From: Phaseolus vulgaris
Taxonomy: Eukaryota; Streptophyta; Magnoliopsida; Fabales; Fabaceae
Assembly (NCBI RefSeq): GCF_000499845.2
Contig: NC_023757.2
Coordinates: 38,485,162 to 38,549,161, forward strand
Direction: 5' to 3'
Length of the DNA: 64,000 bases
The notes beneath the pieces were generated by a model. The model saw only the letters and a list, made by a program, of their open reading frames with translations, was not told the DNA's origin and made no database searches. Shown piece after piece: positions 1 through 13,492 of the stretch (positions are counted from its first letter, which is position 1; each line of letters starts with the position of its first letter). A program made the translations under genes and the position numbers.

Positions 1-3000
1 TTTGTCTATGACTTATGTTGACTTCAACATCTAGCTCAATGATCATGGATAAAATAAGGAAGAACATAAACTTTTAACCTAGTCATCACAAACTTGGGTT
101 TTACCATTATTTTTCACTTAAATCAACATTATTAGATAGATAACATCTACCTCTACTACTTACAACTTTTATGATGATAATTTTTTCTTATTTCAGTATA
201 AAATCATTTATAAATATAGTTGTAACCTGTAAAAATGAAATATGTTCCCCAAAACAAACCTTTAATACAATTTTTTTACCGCATACATTCTACATCTATA
301 TGAGTGTAACACCACCACTGTGAGCGAATATTTAATACAATTTCTATCCAAACGTATTTTTGTAGATATATCTAACGTTAACATTGTTATTACATTTCTA
401 ACTTGATTTTAGATATAAGCATATATCTTGATAAATTTCAAACTCTAAAATTCTAATAACCACAATTCACAATAATATTTCTACATGAAAACAAGCAAAA
501 ATTAAATCAGTTTAAATACTGTAAGCACAATAAATAATTAACAATCTTATTTAATCCGTAATAAAGACAAAAATGTTAGAACTTGCTGAATCAATTGTTA
601 CAAAAAAGTAACCATTAGTTCTACTTTATCAGTTGTAACTCATAGTATTAATTAATCAATGAGAGCTTTATCATTGATCTATATTTTCAGAACAATTTAC
701 ATAAATTATATCAATAATTAAATTAAAACCAGTATGAAAAAACACTATAATCGACCCATCGGGACAACTACTTGAACATGGATTGATTTTATTATTGGTT
801 TTCATTTGAAGTTGTTTAGAGTGAAAATGGTTAAAACTACTCAGTTGGAAAATTTAATAGATATGACTTAATCACGTTAAGTTTTAATGGAAACTGCAAC
901 TATTCCTTATTGTTATGAGATGAACTATTGTTTAAGTCAAGTTTAAAAACATGTAACATATTATTGTGCTCCTAAAGAATCTTACGTTTTACATGTCTAA
1001 GAATCATAAGCAAGAAATGGTTACAAAAGTTATTAAAATTAATATGTATATTAGTTATTTACCTTTACATTAATTAAATGTATGTGATCATAAACTCTCA
1101 ATAACAAAAATTGAGATGGATTTCATAAACACAAACTCATTAGTTGATAATGAAAACCCTAATAGGTTAGACACCACATCAAGATTGTTTTTACCATTCT
1201 CATTTAAGCAACAGAGAACGAATGTACATTCTGAATTTTTTCTTACCCACAGCTTCAAAATGATTTCCATTAAGATCTCAAACTTCACCTTATCGATAAT
1301 ATTGTGATAAGAAAAAAGAAAAAGGGAGAAATTAATTATATTTTTATGTTAAAATTATTAAATATTATCCTTAACACAATGATGTTATAAAGTACTCATA
1401 AAACTAAATCATAATAAAATTAGTAATTTAGTTAATATTTATTTAGCACATCAAATTGAGAAAAATAAGGTAAAACTTTTTATGGATAAATTAGAATTAA
1501 AGTATCATGTATTATTGTTGTCAGAAATCACTACAAAAAATTATAGTTAGAATGGTAAAAAAAATCATGTTTGTAGATATTCAAAATAAAATCCACCGAG
1601 TGCATTTAGTAGATGCCATGGACCATAGACAATAACTATATCTATTTTAACTAAGAGTTTATTAAAAAGACTAGTATGAATATTATAGTATTTAGACTCC
1701 ATATACCACCCACTACACATTGTTACTGTTCTTTTTTGGATATTTTTTTTAAGAATCAAGATGTAAAATAAAGTTATGGGAAAAGACACATTAACTATTA
1801 AAAAGTTATATAGAATTTGATTTTATAAATTTATATTTTTTATTTATACTTATGGAATTAAAATTGTTTTTTTTAAAGAGATTGATTTTATTTAAACTTT
1901 TACTTTGTTGTTCAACTTATTTGATTTTTTAAAAGATTAATTTTATTTGTATTGATATTTTATTATATATTTTTATTTAGATTAAACTTTAAAGAGAAAT
2001 TTTTATTTAAACTTATATAAAATAAATTATTTTGAATAATATTATTTAAAATTGACATAAATATAAAAAAAAGTAGAAGTATTTACGAGTATTTATGACA
2101 AAATAAATAAGTTTAGACCTGACAAATAATAAGAGTGTTCATGTTAATCCATTGTCATATTTAATTATATCAATATTGAATGAATTTATATTTTTGTAAT
2201 ATTATTATTTTTGGTTGAGAACTATTCAATAGAAATCTGTAGTACAGAAGGACAACCCTTAAAAGGGAAATCAAAGTGTTTGGTAAAAAAAACAAAGGTA
2301 TGAAAACACAAAGAAACATAGAGCAGTAAAAGTAGATTAAAAAAAGTGTTGGGTTGATGAAAAATTTCTGAGAATAAAGAAATAAATTGATTAGTCCAAA
2401 AGAAATAAAGTGTTGGGGGTGAGATGTGTGAAGTGATAGTTTTATTGCTGAAAAATAATTATGGTGAATACCAAAAAGAAAATATTGTTCTGAAGAAGCA
2501 AAGAAACTTAGGCACAAAATGAGCTGTCTCCCTATCTCCACCAACACATTCCTATAATACTTTATAGCCCTACCCTTCTTTTCTATTTCTCACTACTCTT
2601 TATAGTCCCACAACCACCACTTCATCACCAATGCTGAAGGGGTTTCAGAAATCAAACACATGAGTTGACTTCTCTAATTTATCTCTCTTTCATAAACAAG
2701 TTTTTAACCTCTTCATTTTAGATATGCTCCAATTTTGCCTTTCAAATTTTCCAATCATCCAATTGCTATTTGTGTTTTTTTCTGAAAAAAACATATAAGT
2801 AAATAGACTTATAAAGATAAAGTTTGCGTCGAAATATTTTTGTATATTTATGGATAATTAAATAATGAGTGACGTCTAACCAATTCTTGTTAAAAACATA
2901 TTAAGAATTTAATTCAACTTTATATCTTCGTCTAATTTAGATATGGAAAAAAACAAATTATTTATTTATGTCTTTATCTCTAGATATATGTACCGAAACA

Positions 3001-3476
3001 GGTTTTCTAAGTATTATAAGTGTTAAACATGTTGAAGTTGGTGTGTTAATAAATTTGATATTTGGTTAGGAAAAAAATGTAATTGTTGTATTGTGAAATG
3101 AAGTTTGAAGAGATGGTTGGACGTCTCTATCAAAAATGTTGCTGCGTTGAATGAGATAAATTGTGAAGATTATTTATTAAATGGAGGTGGGAGGTGGCGA
3201 TAGGATGGTCTTGGTCTTAGGTATTATTGGTCAGAGGAAGAGGCAATAAAGGAGAGAGTAATAATTGGTTTATGTTCACTTGATTCAGTACCCCAAAATC
3301 AAAGCCTTACTCGCGTATTGTTACAAACTACGGTGTGTTGTGATGATGGTAATATTGGATCAATGAATAAAAAAGAAAAAAAAGAAGCAAGGCAAGTGGT
3401 GTGTTATGTCAAGCGTCCGTTAAACGACAGACAGTGACAGTAGTGCAGCAGACACGATAAAATAAAAGGTAACAAA
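1..3476. other. AT-rich intergenic DNA, no gene seen
   Basis: No open frame here looks like a protein: all are short, of low complexity and without recognisable motifs. The last few hundred bases (about 2550-3476) become richer in CT and GT runs, as expected for the promoter side of the gene that starts at 3582. No clear TATA box, RNA gene or mobile-element terminus was seen. Confidence 0.6.
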
Positions 3477-3567
3477 CCCATTCGTTTAGCAGTTTCCACT
3501 GCGAAACTTCCCTTCCTCTTCTTCCTCATTTCTCCTTGCTCTCGCACTTCGCACCTCTCAAAATTCT

Positions 3568-3588
3568 ATGCGGTGGTGGAGATGGTGA
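3568..3588 (+). promoter_or_regulatory. six-residue upstream ORF overlapping the start of the Gag1-like gene
   Basis: An ATG at 3568 opens a frame of six codons (Met-Arg-Trp-Trp-Arg-Trp) that ends in TGA at 3586-3588. The main ATG at 3582 lies inside it in another frame, and the stop overlaps the second in-frame ATG of the main gene (3588) as TGATG. It sits in a CT-rich stretch that looks like a 5' leader (about 3490-3581). That it is transcribed and translated is inference. Confidence 0.45.
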
Positions 3589-6412
3589 TGATAACTGCTT
3601 GGATCACTGACCTCTTCGCTTGTATGGGGTGAGCCCCTCCATTCCCAATATTGCTTTTTTTTACATTCTTAGATACTGTATACACAGATAGATATGTGCC
3701 CACGTAAGTATTTCGAATCAATTTGCTTGGTTTGATTCAATTCAATGAATGGATTTCCGTTTGGCCTTTTGGGTATATGGTCTGTCGAGTGTTGTCGAAA
3801 CCTTAGATAAATTCTGGTTTGTATCAATTAGGGGTGGATTTGCCTTCACCTTTCGATTGGTCGCTGAAAGGGCTTGGAGGTTTGGGATTTTTGGATTAAA
3901 GTTGTCATCTTGAGAAGCTGAGTTAGGTTTTGGTGTTCACTACTCAAAGCAATGCAGTTTGTGTAGTATTTTGAAGCTGGCGTTGGTTGTTTCATCCTTG
4001 TTGGTGTCTGTTGCTTAAGCCGTTCGTTCGGTTGTTGTTGTTTAATGATGTGCTTTGCCAATTAAAATCGACCAAGATTCATTAGCGTTTTAATGTTATT
4101 TTGCTTCCCAATGACTGATTAATTGATGAATGGAAGAAGAGAAAAAATATTTCTTTATTGGCAGGCTCAGCAGCATTTGACTCCAATTTTAGTTTTTGAA
4201 GCTTCATTGATTAGTGGATATGTAATTACTGATTGAACCGAACATAGAAGAGTGGATTTCTACCTATAGCACTCCTTAGTTATGTATTTAATTCTTCTAG
4301 CCTTGCAGTATTGGTTATTAGAGTCTGCTAGAGAGCTGAAAGAAGAAATCTTATCTACCATGTTTGCTTCTTTCTTTCTTTTTTTAAACATTTAAATGGA
4401 GTAACTCTAAGTGGTCAGAATATTTTAAAAGATAATGCCTTCAATACAGTATTCATAAAAAAATCGGATTGATTTTTCTTAAAAGGAGCTTGTTTCTGTA
4501 TTCTACATCATCCATTAATCACTAGTTGTGTTTAAAAGCATATCAAAGGGTCAACCTTAATATACTGCTAACATGATGAGGATGAAACACAATAGTATAA
4601 AACATTCCTTTGGTTTAGGAGAAGCAATGCAATATCTTTTAAGAGAATGTTATTTCTTTCTGATAATGCTGAATGTTGGACTCCTAACATTGTCACTCCC
4701 ATTAAGGGTCAACATCCATGGAAGCTTTATTCTATAAACACTCAATGACCTGACTCGGTGGTAGCTCTTTTCTCCTTGAGAAAGCTTCACTCACATCAGT
4801 ATTCAGTTTGCGCCTTATTTCAACCTATTAGTAACCCTTTCTAATTCTCAATTAAAGCTCCGATTGCTAGGTGGGAGAGTCAAGATTTAAGTTCCACATC
4901 AAGTAGTTTATCCTGCTCAATGTGGAACTCCCAACATTTTGATAGTTGTAATTTCTAAGGAAACAAATCTGGGTTAAAAGAAAGAAATCACATAAAGACA
5001 ACATGCACTTGTTATCTTTACATTGGCCTTTGTTTTTTCTGTTATTTAACTTGATTTATACAGAACAGTGGTTGCTTTGGATGTTGTATGAAACCCACAC
5101 CAATTATTGCTGTGGATGAGCCGGCAAAGGGACTAAGAATTCAGGGGCAGACAGTGAGAAAACCACATATATCAGATGGTTTCTGGAGTTCAAGCACTTG
5201 TGATCTGGATAATGGCAACATTCAATCTCAGAGAAGTATCTCGTCTGTCAGTACGTTAAATCAAATTCTCTATCATAGTGGTGGAACTTCTACAGGCACC
5301 AATTCTGAATTTGTAAACCCAGGCAAGTTCTATATTAGATTTTGCTATTTTCCGTACGAATTAATATTAAAATATTCATCTATATTTTTAGCACAGCACA
5401 AATTTGTTTGTTCATTTTTTTCTTTTTTGGGTAGTATCACAGTTCCCCCTAAGGGAGCTACATAGGGAAGGGGAAAGTTGACAAGTAGGGGATCACACCC
5501 CTTCCCGTATGATCCAATCATGTAACCAAGGTTTGCTTGACAAAAATGTTGGAAATGACATGATATTTTTCACTTGGTTAGTCTTTGTTGGTCATTATTT
5601 GAATTTGGATAGATATATTATTGTAATATCAGGTTTTACTGTATACCGTTGTATATTGTTTGCAAGATTTACTTTCCTGATTTCCTTGTTTAAGAGGAAA
5701 ATAAAGATTATGTTTCATTTTCATCATACATACATGCTGTGACTTATTTCAGGTCTTCTTCTCTGGAATGAAAGTAGGCTTCAGTGGGTTGGAAGTGAAA
5801 AATCTAGCAAGCCTAGCCAACAAAAACGAGTACCCAGACTGAAGTATGTCAACTGCATTTACATTTGGCCCCATTAACTGAATATTCTTTAAGCCACTCT
5901 AAATACACATGGGGCCATGATCTTAGCTTACTCTCCTTATATTTTTTTGGGGCAGGTGGAACACGTAATTTAATAACTGTCGGAAGTTTTTATTTTCCGG
6001 TTCTTTATTAACCTCAATGGACAATAATTCGAAATACATCCTTATTCACTGCCAAATTGTAAATTTTACCTTTTGCTTGTATTTCGCTGATATATTTTCT
6101 GTTTATATGGCCTTATACAAAGCTAAAGTCTCCATCATATTTGTTTTCCCTTTGTCATAGATTCTTCCATGTAGATGTCTTATTAGTCATTGTGTTTGTT
6201 GTGTAGTTGGAATGCAACTTATGAAAGTTTGCTTGGGACTAGACAACCTTTCCCCAAGTCCATACCTTTATCTGTAAGTGTCCTGTGTATATTTTTGCTG
6301 GGATTTTTTATGTGAGATTGCAAAATTACAAATTGATAATTTGATTTTCAATAAATAGGAAATGGTCGAATTCCTGGTGGATGTTTGGGAACGTGAAGGG
6401 ATGTATGGTTGA
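3582..6412 (+). CDS. Gag1-like clamp (DUF4050) domain protein, five exons
   Basis: Exons are 3582-3628, 5069-5322, 5753-5843, 6207-6273 and 6359-6412. Joined they give 513 nt and 170 residues with no internal stop. The N terminus carries a Cys/Gly cluster (residues 14-22, CMGGCFGCC), a possible lipid-attachment or metal site by inference. The conserved part starts near residue 101 with GLLLWNESRLQWVG, continues with NWNATYESLLGTRQPFP, and ends in EMVEFLVDVWEREGMYG. This is the pattern I know from small plant proteins of the DUF4050 / Gag1-like clamp family, whose plant function is largely unknown; the family name comes from a fission-yeast TOR-pathway protein. The exon 1/2 junction was chosen because it keeps frame and joins the Cys motif; exon 1 is short and is the least certain part. 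Intron 2 uses a GC donor. The upstream ORF at 3568 overlaps the start. Confidence 0.85.
4674..4936. repeat. possible LTR/TRIM-like remnant inside intron 1
   Basis: The segment begins TGTTGGACTCC and ends GGAACTCCCAACA. These TG...CA termini are inverted relative to each other, about 263 bp apart, and resemble the LTR ends of the TRIM at 20707. No 5-bp target duplication was found, so this is only a candidate. Confidence 0.3.
5323..5752 (+). other. GC-AG intron (intron 2 of the Gag1-like gene)
   Basis: Exon 2 ends ...AACCCAG and the intron starts GCAAGT; the acceptor is TTTCAG at 5747-5752. Only this junction gives Asn-Pro-Gly-Leu-Leu-Leu-Trp-Asn across the splice, and no GT donor nearby keeps the frame. 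AG|GCAAGT is the usual consensus of the minor GC-AG donor class. Confidence 0.75.
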
Positions 6413-9400
6413 AACTTTGAGAGGTGAAACTACTGAGTGCCTTTTAAGTTTGTTTATATTTCAATGATGTATTTGACTCGTGAAAGGCTTTCATGTATAG
6501 TTGTGCAGAGAATATTAAAAGATCAAACACAAGTTTGTTCTTCCTTTGTAATTTAAAACACTAAAGGCAATCCTTTTGTTTTTGCCCTCATGTAAATGAC
6601 TCTATACCATTTTCAAACTCGAATCTGAATTGCTGAATGCAGAAGTTATTACAGGAGTCATGTCCTTCTCCTCTTACACCTTCCATGGTATGGCTTGGGG
6701 TAAAAAGACATCTGTTTTTCCTATTTAATATGTTATCAGTTTTAACATTAAGAGTTGCACGTTATTGATTCATTTCCTATTTACTCCTTATTGGGAAAGT
6801 GGCTTTATACCATATCATGCCCATGCATAATTCTTTACTAGTACTACTAAGAAATTTAGTATGTTTATACATAACTGTTTTGGGCAAATGTTCTATATAT
6901 AGAATTGGTTTGTCTAAGGGAAATGGAGGGGCTGGTCCTTTTTTTTGGACTTTTGGTATAAAGAGATGATGGTGTCACTTGTTTGAGTTTATGGCTGTTC
7001 ATTACTCGTTTCAGTCCACCAACCCAGCTTGAAAATGTATATTGTGTTTTTAACAATATTGTACTAGTAGTGATAAGATAAGATTTCTCGACTTAATGTA
7101 GTATAAAATGATATTATTTCTGTACATTGATATTTTCTATTTTGAAATTTATCCAATAAAATGTCTTAAATTGAGTTATATTTTCTGAATTATACAATTT
7201 AGCTATGCACAATATTAAAGTTAGTATATTATATTAACAAATTGGATTGATCTAGTTTCGTTTCATGTGTTAGTAATAATTCAGTCTGAAAAAAAAAAGT
7301 AATAATTCACAAGAGTAGAAGGAAAAGCAATTCGCATAAATTATTTGATAATTCTTTATTAAAGTAAGTTGGGCCAGTCCACTGTAGGCCAACCCCAGGT
7401 GTAAGTAAAAGTCCAATCACTCCCAGCTTAACTACAAGATTCGTCTATATTATGAAACATCCACTTTTCAAATTCTCATGAAAAATAGAGCTTTGGGAGC
7501 ATATTGTTAAACCCGATCGCTTATATTTGAAGCAAAAGAACAATCTCTAAACAAATTTATCGAAGTTTTAGAGTATGACGGATGAATATAGAATTTAACA
7601 GCTTTAATCATTTTTGGACTAAAATAATGTATAAATCTTTATTTAAAGTTGATATTAACTGTTATTTGTGTTAATATTGTATTCTTAATCAGAGTAGACG
7701 GTCTAGTGGTTATACAAAATAAACGGTCTGGGTTGAAATACGCGAGAGTCAGTTGTTTTTTTAATCAAAATAAAAAATACAATTTGAGTTAAAAAATTAG
7801 AAAATAAAATCTACATTATCTCACACACAAAATTGAAAACAAATCCTTCGTAAAAATACGAAGAAATAGAGTTTATAATAAAAATTTGAGAATTCTAAAA
7901 AGTTGAAAATTGAGAAACTATGAACAATATATTAAGCAAAATATTATTCTGAGATTCTTATATAGGGAAAACCTATAAAAATATACAAGTTTCAAGAATA
8001 AATTATCGAATTTCAAGGACAAATTATCAAGCTTCAGAATTTTATATCGACGTTTGAAAAATATAACATTAGAGTTTTCTTAGATGTTTCGTTATAATTC
8101 TTTCATTTACCTTCACATAGAAGGTTAAACTTCTTTGGAATAATTATCTGGTAATTTCACAATGAATTCAGTTATGTGTAATTAAAGTTTTATTCTTTAA
8201 TATTTGTGTTAAACGTGTGGTCTTTTTCTAAGTTTAATTGTTGTTTTAGGAATTATTTTTTAACGTGTGCATGCTGATAATTCAACTCTATTTAATTAAA
8301 GTCTTGTTTAGTTTTATGAATAGTCTCTTGAGTGCATGATCAAGAGGTAAAAGATTAAAAATCTTATGAGTACACGCAAGAAGACAAGTAAGGTGCTGAA
8401 TAAATTAGTGGATACATGTTTCATTAATTAGATTTGATTGTTTTTGGTTGACGCATATTTGGTCAATTAAATTTTGTTTAAATGATTGAATGAATGATAT
8501 ATTTATCAATTGATGAAAATTTCATTGTTGAAAAAGCTTGAGAGTCAACCTATTTTCTTTTACTGTTAAACAAATCTTATTGTCTACTTTATTTTATTTT
8601 CTGCTAAATAAACTCAACCCACATTTTACTTTATTGTTATTTTTAACAATTTTAATTACAAATAAATTTTGTATACGGTCTTAAATTGATTCGTTGAGAA
8701 ATGATTTGGATTAATTTTATCATAATTATACTATCATCTCTTTCATTGACTATTTGACGGTTTAACGTTGGCTAACACAAATTAAATATCATGGTTAAAA
8801 ATACTTTTAGTATGTTTTTGACACTAATAATGAGAGCCCAAGAAAAACCTTCTATAAGAAATAAGATTTTTTTGGTAAAGGATCTATAAATTAATTTAAA
8901 GTTATTTGTAATCTCGTATAGGATCGAGACATGGTAAACGTGCCATCTAAAAACTATACCAAACAGTACTATGATTGCTACAAATTTTAAAGAGAGGACA
9001 AGTAACCAATAACATGATTATGAAGGAAAGGATAAATACTATATCTAAAGAATTTGAATTGTTAGAATCTCACTTTTTCACATTGATTGGAGAGGAGCGA
9101 GATGAACAATATATATATATATATAAGAGAAAAGATCCAAAACTTAAAAAATCCAAAACTTATCATTTGTAAGATTTTGGATTGGAGATGATATAAAATC
9201 TCTGATGGGTAACTCTACTTGATTTAGAAAGATATAAAAGGTTAATTATCCAAAAAATTATGAGATTAATCCTTCATATCAAGTTTTGGTTAAGTGAGTT
9301 TACCGCAAATGCTCTCTAAAGATTAGATCATGGTCTACCTACTTGGATTTTCGAAATTAAATTTATTTCACATTAATATTTTGATCTTAGGACATGAACC

Positions 9401-9455
9401 AAAGATCCTCCCTTCAATTAAACACATGCAACCCCACCTTTAAGAGATGTTTGGT
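6413..9455. other. 3' UTR of the Gag1-like gene followed by AT-rich intergenic DNA
   Basis: About the first 150-250 bases are probably 3' UTR. Beyond that no coding frame, RNA gene or element terminus could be supported. A short open frame near 8975-9172 is low in complexity, contains an AT microsatellite and starts with TTG, so it was not taken as a gene. Confidence 0.5.
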
Positions 9456-10275
9456 TAGCTAGATGTATTGATGTAAGTCCAAGCACACCAAAAGAATTTT
9501 TATTTGGTTAAAAACTGGATGTGGACTCTTTCTTCCTACACCTCCATACCTTCTTGTGCCACCTCCATACTAAATATGAAAATACCATTTTATCCTTTTT
9601 TTTCATCCCTTGGATTCGAAATAATTAGCCTATGGATTATGTAATCCGGATAAATTCTGGATTACATAATTCAGAAGTCAATTTCATATTTAGAAAAGAC
9701 TTTCGGATTATGTAATCCGGAAGCTAATAACACATCTGAAAAAAAGACTTCCAGATTACATAATCCGAAAGCTAATCTTATGTATAGAAAAGACTTCCAG
9801 ATTATGTAATCCGGAAGCTAATCACAAAAGACTTCCGGATTACATAATCCGGAAGCTAATTTTGAATCTAAAAAAAGACTTCCAGATTATGTAATCCGGA
9901 AGCTAATAACACATCTGAAAAAAAGACTTCCAGATTACATAATCCGGAAGCTAATCTTATGTATAGAAAAGACTTCCAGATTATGTAATCCGGAAGCTAA
10001 TCACAAAAGACTTTCGGATTACATAATCCAAAAGCTAATTTTGAATCTAAAAAAAGACTTCCGAATTATGTAATCCAGAATATTGAAAAAAGTATTTTTG
10101 GAATAAGAAAAATTTATGGGGGTGGCACAAGAAGGTATGAAGGTGCAGGAAGAAGCAGCCCTGGATGTGTTGATCTAAGTCCAAGCCCACTAAGAGTTTG
10201 GACCACAAATAGAACTCCAACCAAGAAAGGGAAGGTGTTTCTGAGAAGTTTTCTTTCTGTACCTCCATGCATTCT
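9456..10275. repeat. fold-back repeat element with inverted arms
   Basis: The left arm (about 9528-9566, TTCTTCCTACACCTCCATAC...) is the imperfect reverse complement of the right arm (about 10119-10154). Between them lies the palindromic array described separately. Outside the arms, a module beginning GATGTATTGATGTAAGTCC (about 9462) recurs in direct orientation at about 10164, and another copy of the arm sequence sits near 10256-10280. It is therefore a composite repeat with both inverted and direct copies. No coding capacity was seen. Confidence 0.65.
9698..10100. repeat. tandem array of palindromic monomers, 179-bp higher-order period
   Basis: Nine monomers start with GACTTCC/GACTTTC at 9698, 9746, 9792, 9830, 9877, 9925, 9971, 10009 and 10056. 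Each carries a near-palindrome of the form TTCCGGATTATGTAATCCGGAA. Spacer sequences follow the order A-B-C-D-A-B-C-D-A, and each type recurs after exactly 179 bases. The centre alternates between ATTATGTAAT and ATTACATAAT, which are reverse complements. Related, more degenerate cores occur at about 9630-9690. Confidence 0.9.
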
Positions 10276-13200
10276 TTGTGCATACTTTTTATGAAAAAGT
10301 ATAATTTATAATTTGAATTGTAGAGTTTGGAAAATATTTTTTGAATTCTCAAATCCATTGTAACCAAAACTTGGCAATAGGGTAATTTGCTTTACATAAG
10401 TTTAGACGATGATTTACCCAATCAAAGTGTGTATTTATGGTCATGCATGGATTATCTTTTGAGGGGGAGTGTTTCTTCCTCCAACCCAACAAATTTCTCC
10501 CTTCATCCCATATTTTGGAAAAAATTGTGTTACCTTTTTAAAAATGACTTCTGAATTATTTTTTTTGAGTTGTCTACGGAACCTATTTTCCAAAATACAT
10601 TTTATCATTTTGTCCCTTCATTCCAGATTTATCATTTTGGAAGTAAAAAAAAATGTGTTATGGAAAAAAAAATTTGAATGACTTTTTTGTCTTCCAAATT
10701 TTTTATTCTGAAAACACATTTTGTTTACAGAACACCTATTTCAAAATAACACAAAACTGTAAAATGTAATTTGGATATTTTGAAAAAATTAGGGGTGCAG
10801 AATAAACACCCTTTGAGGAGATTAGGCACCCCAAGTACTTGCCTAAATCCTGGGTCCTTTTGAAAACCAAAAGAGCATTGCATGAAAACGTTATATTAAT
10901 CTTCTTTGGATTCACGTTTTCACCCAACCCAATTCATATGCAAAAGCCTAGTGAGATAGATCAATCTCTTCACAATCAATGGGCTTCTAAGATGAAAAAT
11001 ACATTTAGTGCATAAGACAAATAAATAATAAGAAACAAGATCATCGTGGCAAATCTTCGTATTAAGGTTGAATTCTTCAAGCTCTTCACCATTCCAACAA
11101 AACATGTACATTCCAGCTTTAGATACACAAAAGCATTCAAAAAGCACTTATTTTGATTTCACATTTAATATCTATTTTTGTTTCTCTTCTCTCTCCACCT
11201 TTTTCTCTCCCACTCTCTCCTGTAATAACTTGGCATTAATTAAGATAACGCAACTTTTGCATTTATTAAAGAAAACACTCACACACACACACATAATTTG
11301 CTAATACATCAAGATAATTAATATTAAAAAAATTGTAGTAAATTTTACATTAATTTATTTGGTATCTATCGTCCGTCATATAATACATGGATACAAATGA
11401 ATTGATTTGCTTAGATACAAAATGATGCTTAAGTTCTTAAAAATGTGGACGGTTGGTGGTGGAGGACCCATAAATGTTTGATGAAATGTCACACCTCGTT
11501 GTCTTAAAAATTTAAAGAGTTTCACGGTGGGAAATCTATTGTTTGGTGTGGAGCCGCAAGAAATATTTATATTTTCTCATGTTATTGTCGATACCTTTTT
11601 CCACCCCTCAAGTGATCAATAGATAAACACTGTTCAAATGTTACATTGTAATTGTGATAACCTTCCCTAAACAATGTAGTGTAGTGACTCCTCATCCTGT
11701 GATGGAATAAAATTAATGCGTTTCACTCTCTTATTTCGACCTTCAAAAGTTATATTTTGATTGAACAGGTGTATCATTGAGGATAAGGAAGAATTTAGAT
11801 TTTTGTAGAGAACAAATCAGATTGCTTGCGTGTCCATTAAGAACAAGATTTGTGGGTGAAGCAAGACCCTTCATTCTTGGGCGCACAGAGAAGAATCTGA
11901 AAAAAATCACAACCTCCTCTGATTGCATCAAAACAAGGGGACAGTGTAAGATTTGGCTTATTTTTTGTTGAATATTCAATTCAATTCCCGCACTTTTCTA
12001 ACTCCAGATTCCCTTGTGTGTCTCTACCATTCTCTCGCTTATGCGTGAGCCTCCAAGAGACGAAGATTTGAACGCAATTCAAGAAATCAACCTCACCCAA
12101 TGAATCTTCACAGAACCCAAAATCATTTTTTTCAACGGTTGCACAATTCAAGTTTTGATGTATTTTGAGATACTCCTCATCATACTGTACAAATAATAAT
12201 GTTGCATATTATTCTCTTAACATTGTACCTATCGGTTCATAAATTGGTCAATAGGTACGATGAATCTCGCATAAAAGCTTATGATCTTGTGTAATAAAAA
12301 GGTGTCTGAAAATGAAATATCAACTAATATATATAATCTTATCTTTGCAAAAACCAAAATAATCATGTCCATGATCACGCAACTGGGTTTTGATTCAATT
12401 TGGAACACTCGTATAAGTAATAATTCGCAACAATAGGTCACTAAGTGCGATGAATCTTGCGTAAAAGCTAATCCTCTTCAAGAAGAACAGTGATAGAAGA
12501 TATAACACCGTAAAGCCGATCAAAAAAAATTCTTAAAATATAAACTGTTCTTACTTGATACGATGGTACTGGATATGGATGCAGAAATCTACAAACATTT
12601 GAAAATTATGAGCACATATCATTTGAAAAACTTTCCTATCAATTGAAAATTTCTCCCTGAGTTTGTTGCATGGTAAATGCTATTATTTTATAATTATTGT
12701 GAGCATAATTGGTCCATACATATCGCATAATGTCACTAGTTTTATTTATCATTTGGAATAAATTTCCCTCAATTAATCACATTTTTTTTTATCAAATTCG
12801 TAGCTAGCCAAGTTATTTGACTCGTAAGTTGTTAATGAATGTAAATGTAATAGAATGATTTTATGTTTGGATTTTAGGTATGCAAATTTAGTCAATAATA
12901 TACACCTCGGGTACAAAACTCTCTGTAGTTAATGCATGCATGTTATTTTTATCGAACACGGGTTAATTATTTGGTTGCTTCCAGAATTAACCAATGCAGA
13001 GATTTAGAAATGTTTCGGTTCACGCAAGTATTCATGTCAGAAAATATTACAAAAATTCATACAAAACATTTTGGTTTGAAAGGTATGGCTTTGACAGAAA
13101 ATTCATAACATAATACAATACAATGAATTACAATGTATCCGGTCTTTTCACGCTTCTCACTGGACTTGTCTTCTCGTCATTTTTTTAACTTTATCAATTT

Positions 13201-13337
13201 CTTTTCCGAATCACTCTTTTCTTCATCTCACCTTTTATGTTTGATTTTTTTTCCAAGATTGTGTGAGAAAAAATAGTTATTTAATTTTATTCTAAATAAT
13301 TAATATTAATTAAAATATAAGTTATGTAAATTTTAAA

Positions 13338-13369
<32 letters not shown>

Positions 13370-13492
13370 AATTTAAGTCATCATTCTTATATTCACTCTT
13401 TTATGTTTCCACTCCTAAAAGAAGTTGTTGTTGATTAAAACAAGTAGATTTCACAAATATATATATATATATATTATATTTTTTTATATAAA
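10276..13492. other. intergenic DNA with dispersed repeat debris
   Basis: The stretch 10440-10860 contains further CTTCC/ACCC-rich sequence reminiscent of the fold-back arms. At 12249-12282 and 12430-12470 two similar segments occur (CAATAGGT...GCGATGAATCT-GCGTAAAAGCTAA type), a diverged direct duplication about 180 bp apart. An AT microsatellite lies at 13344-13369 and another near 13459-13475. A frame at 11777-11971 encodes a basic 64-residue peptide that I do not recognise. No gene is supported. Confidence 0.5.

Noticed and set aside
2170..2547. 125-codon minus-strand frame rich in Phe, Leu and Ser
   Set aside because: Composition follows from A/G-rich plus-strand sequence; no motif and no plausible gene context.
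11777..11971. 64-codon open frame
   Set aside because: No recognised family, no promoter or splice context, and the opposite strand is equally open.
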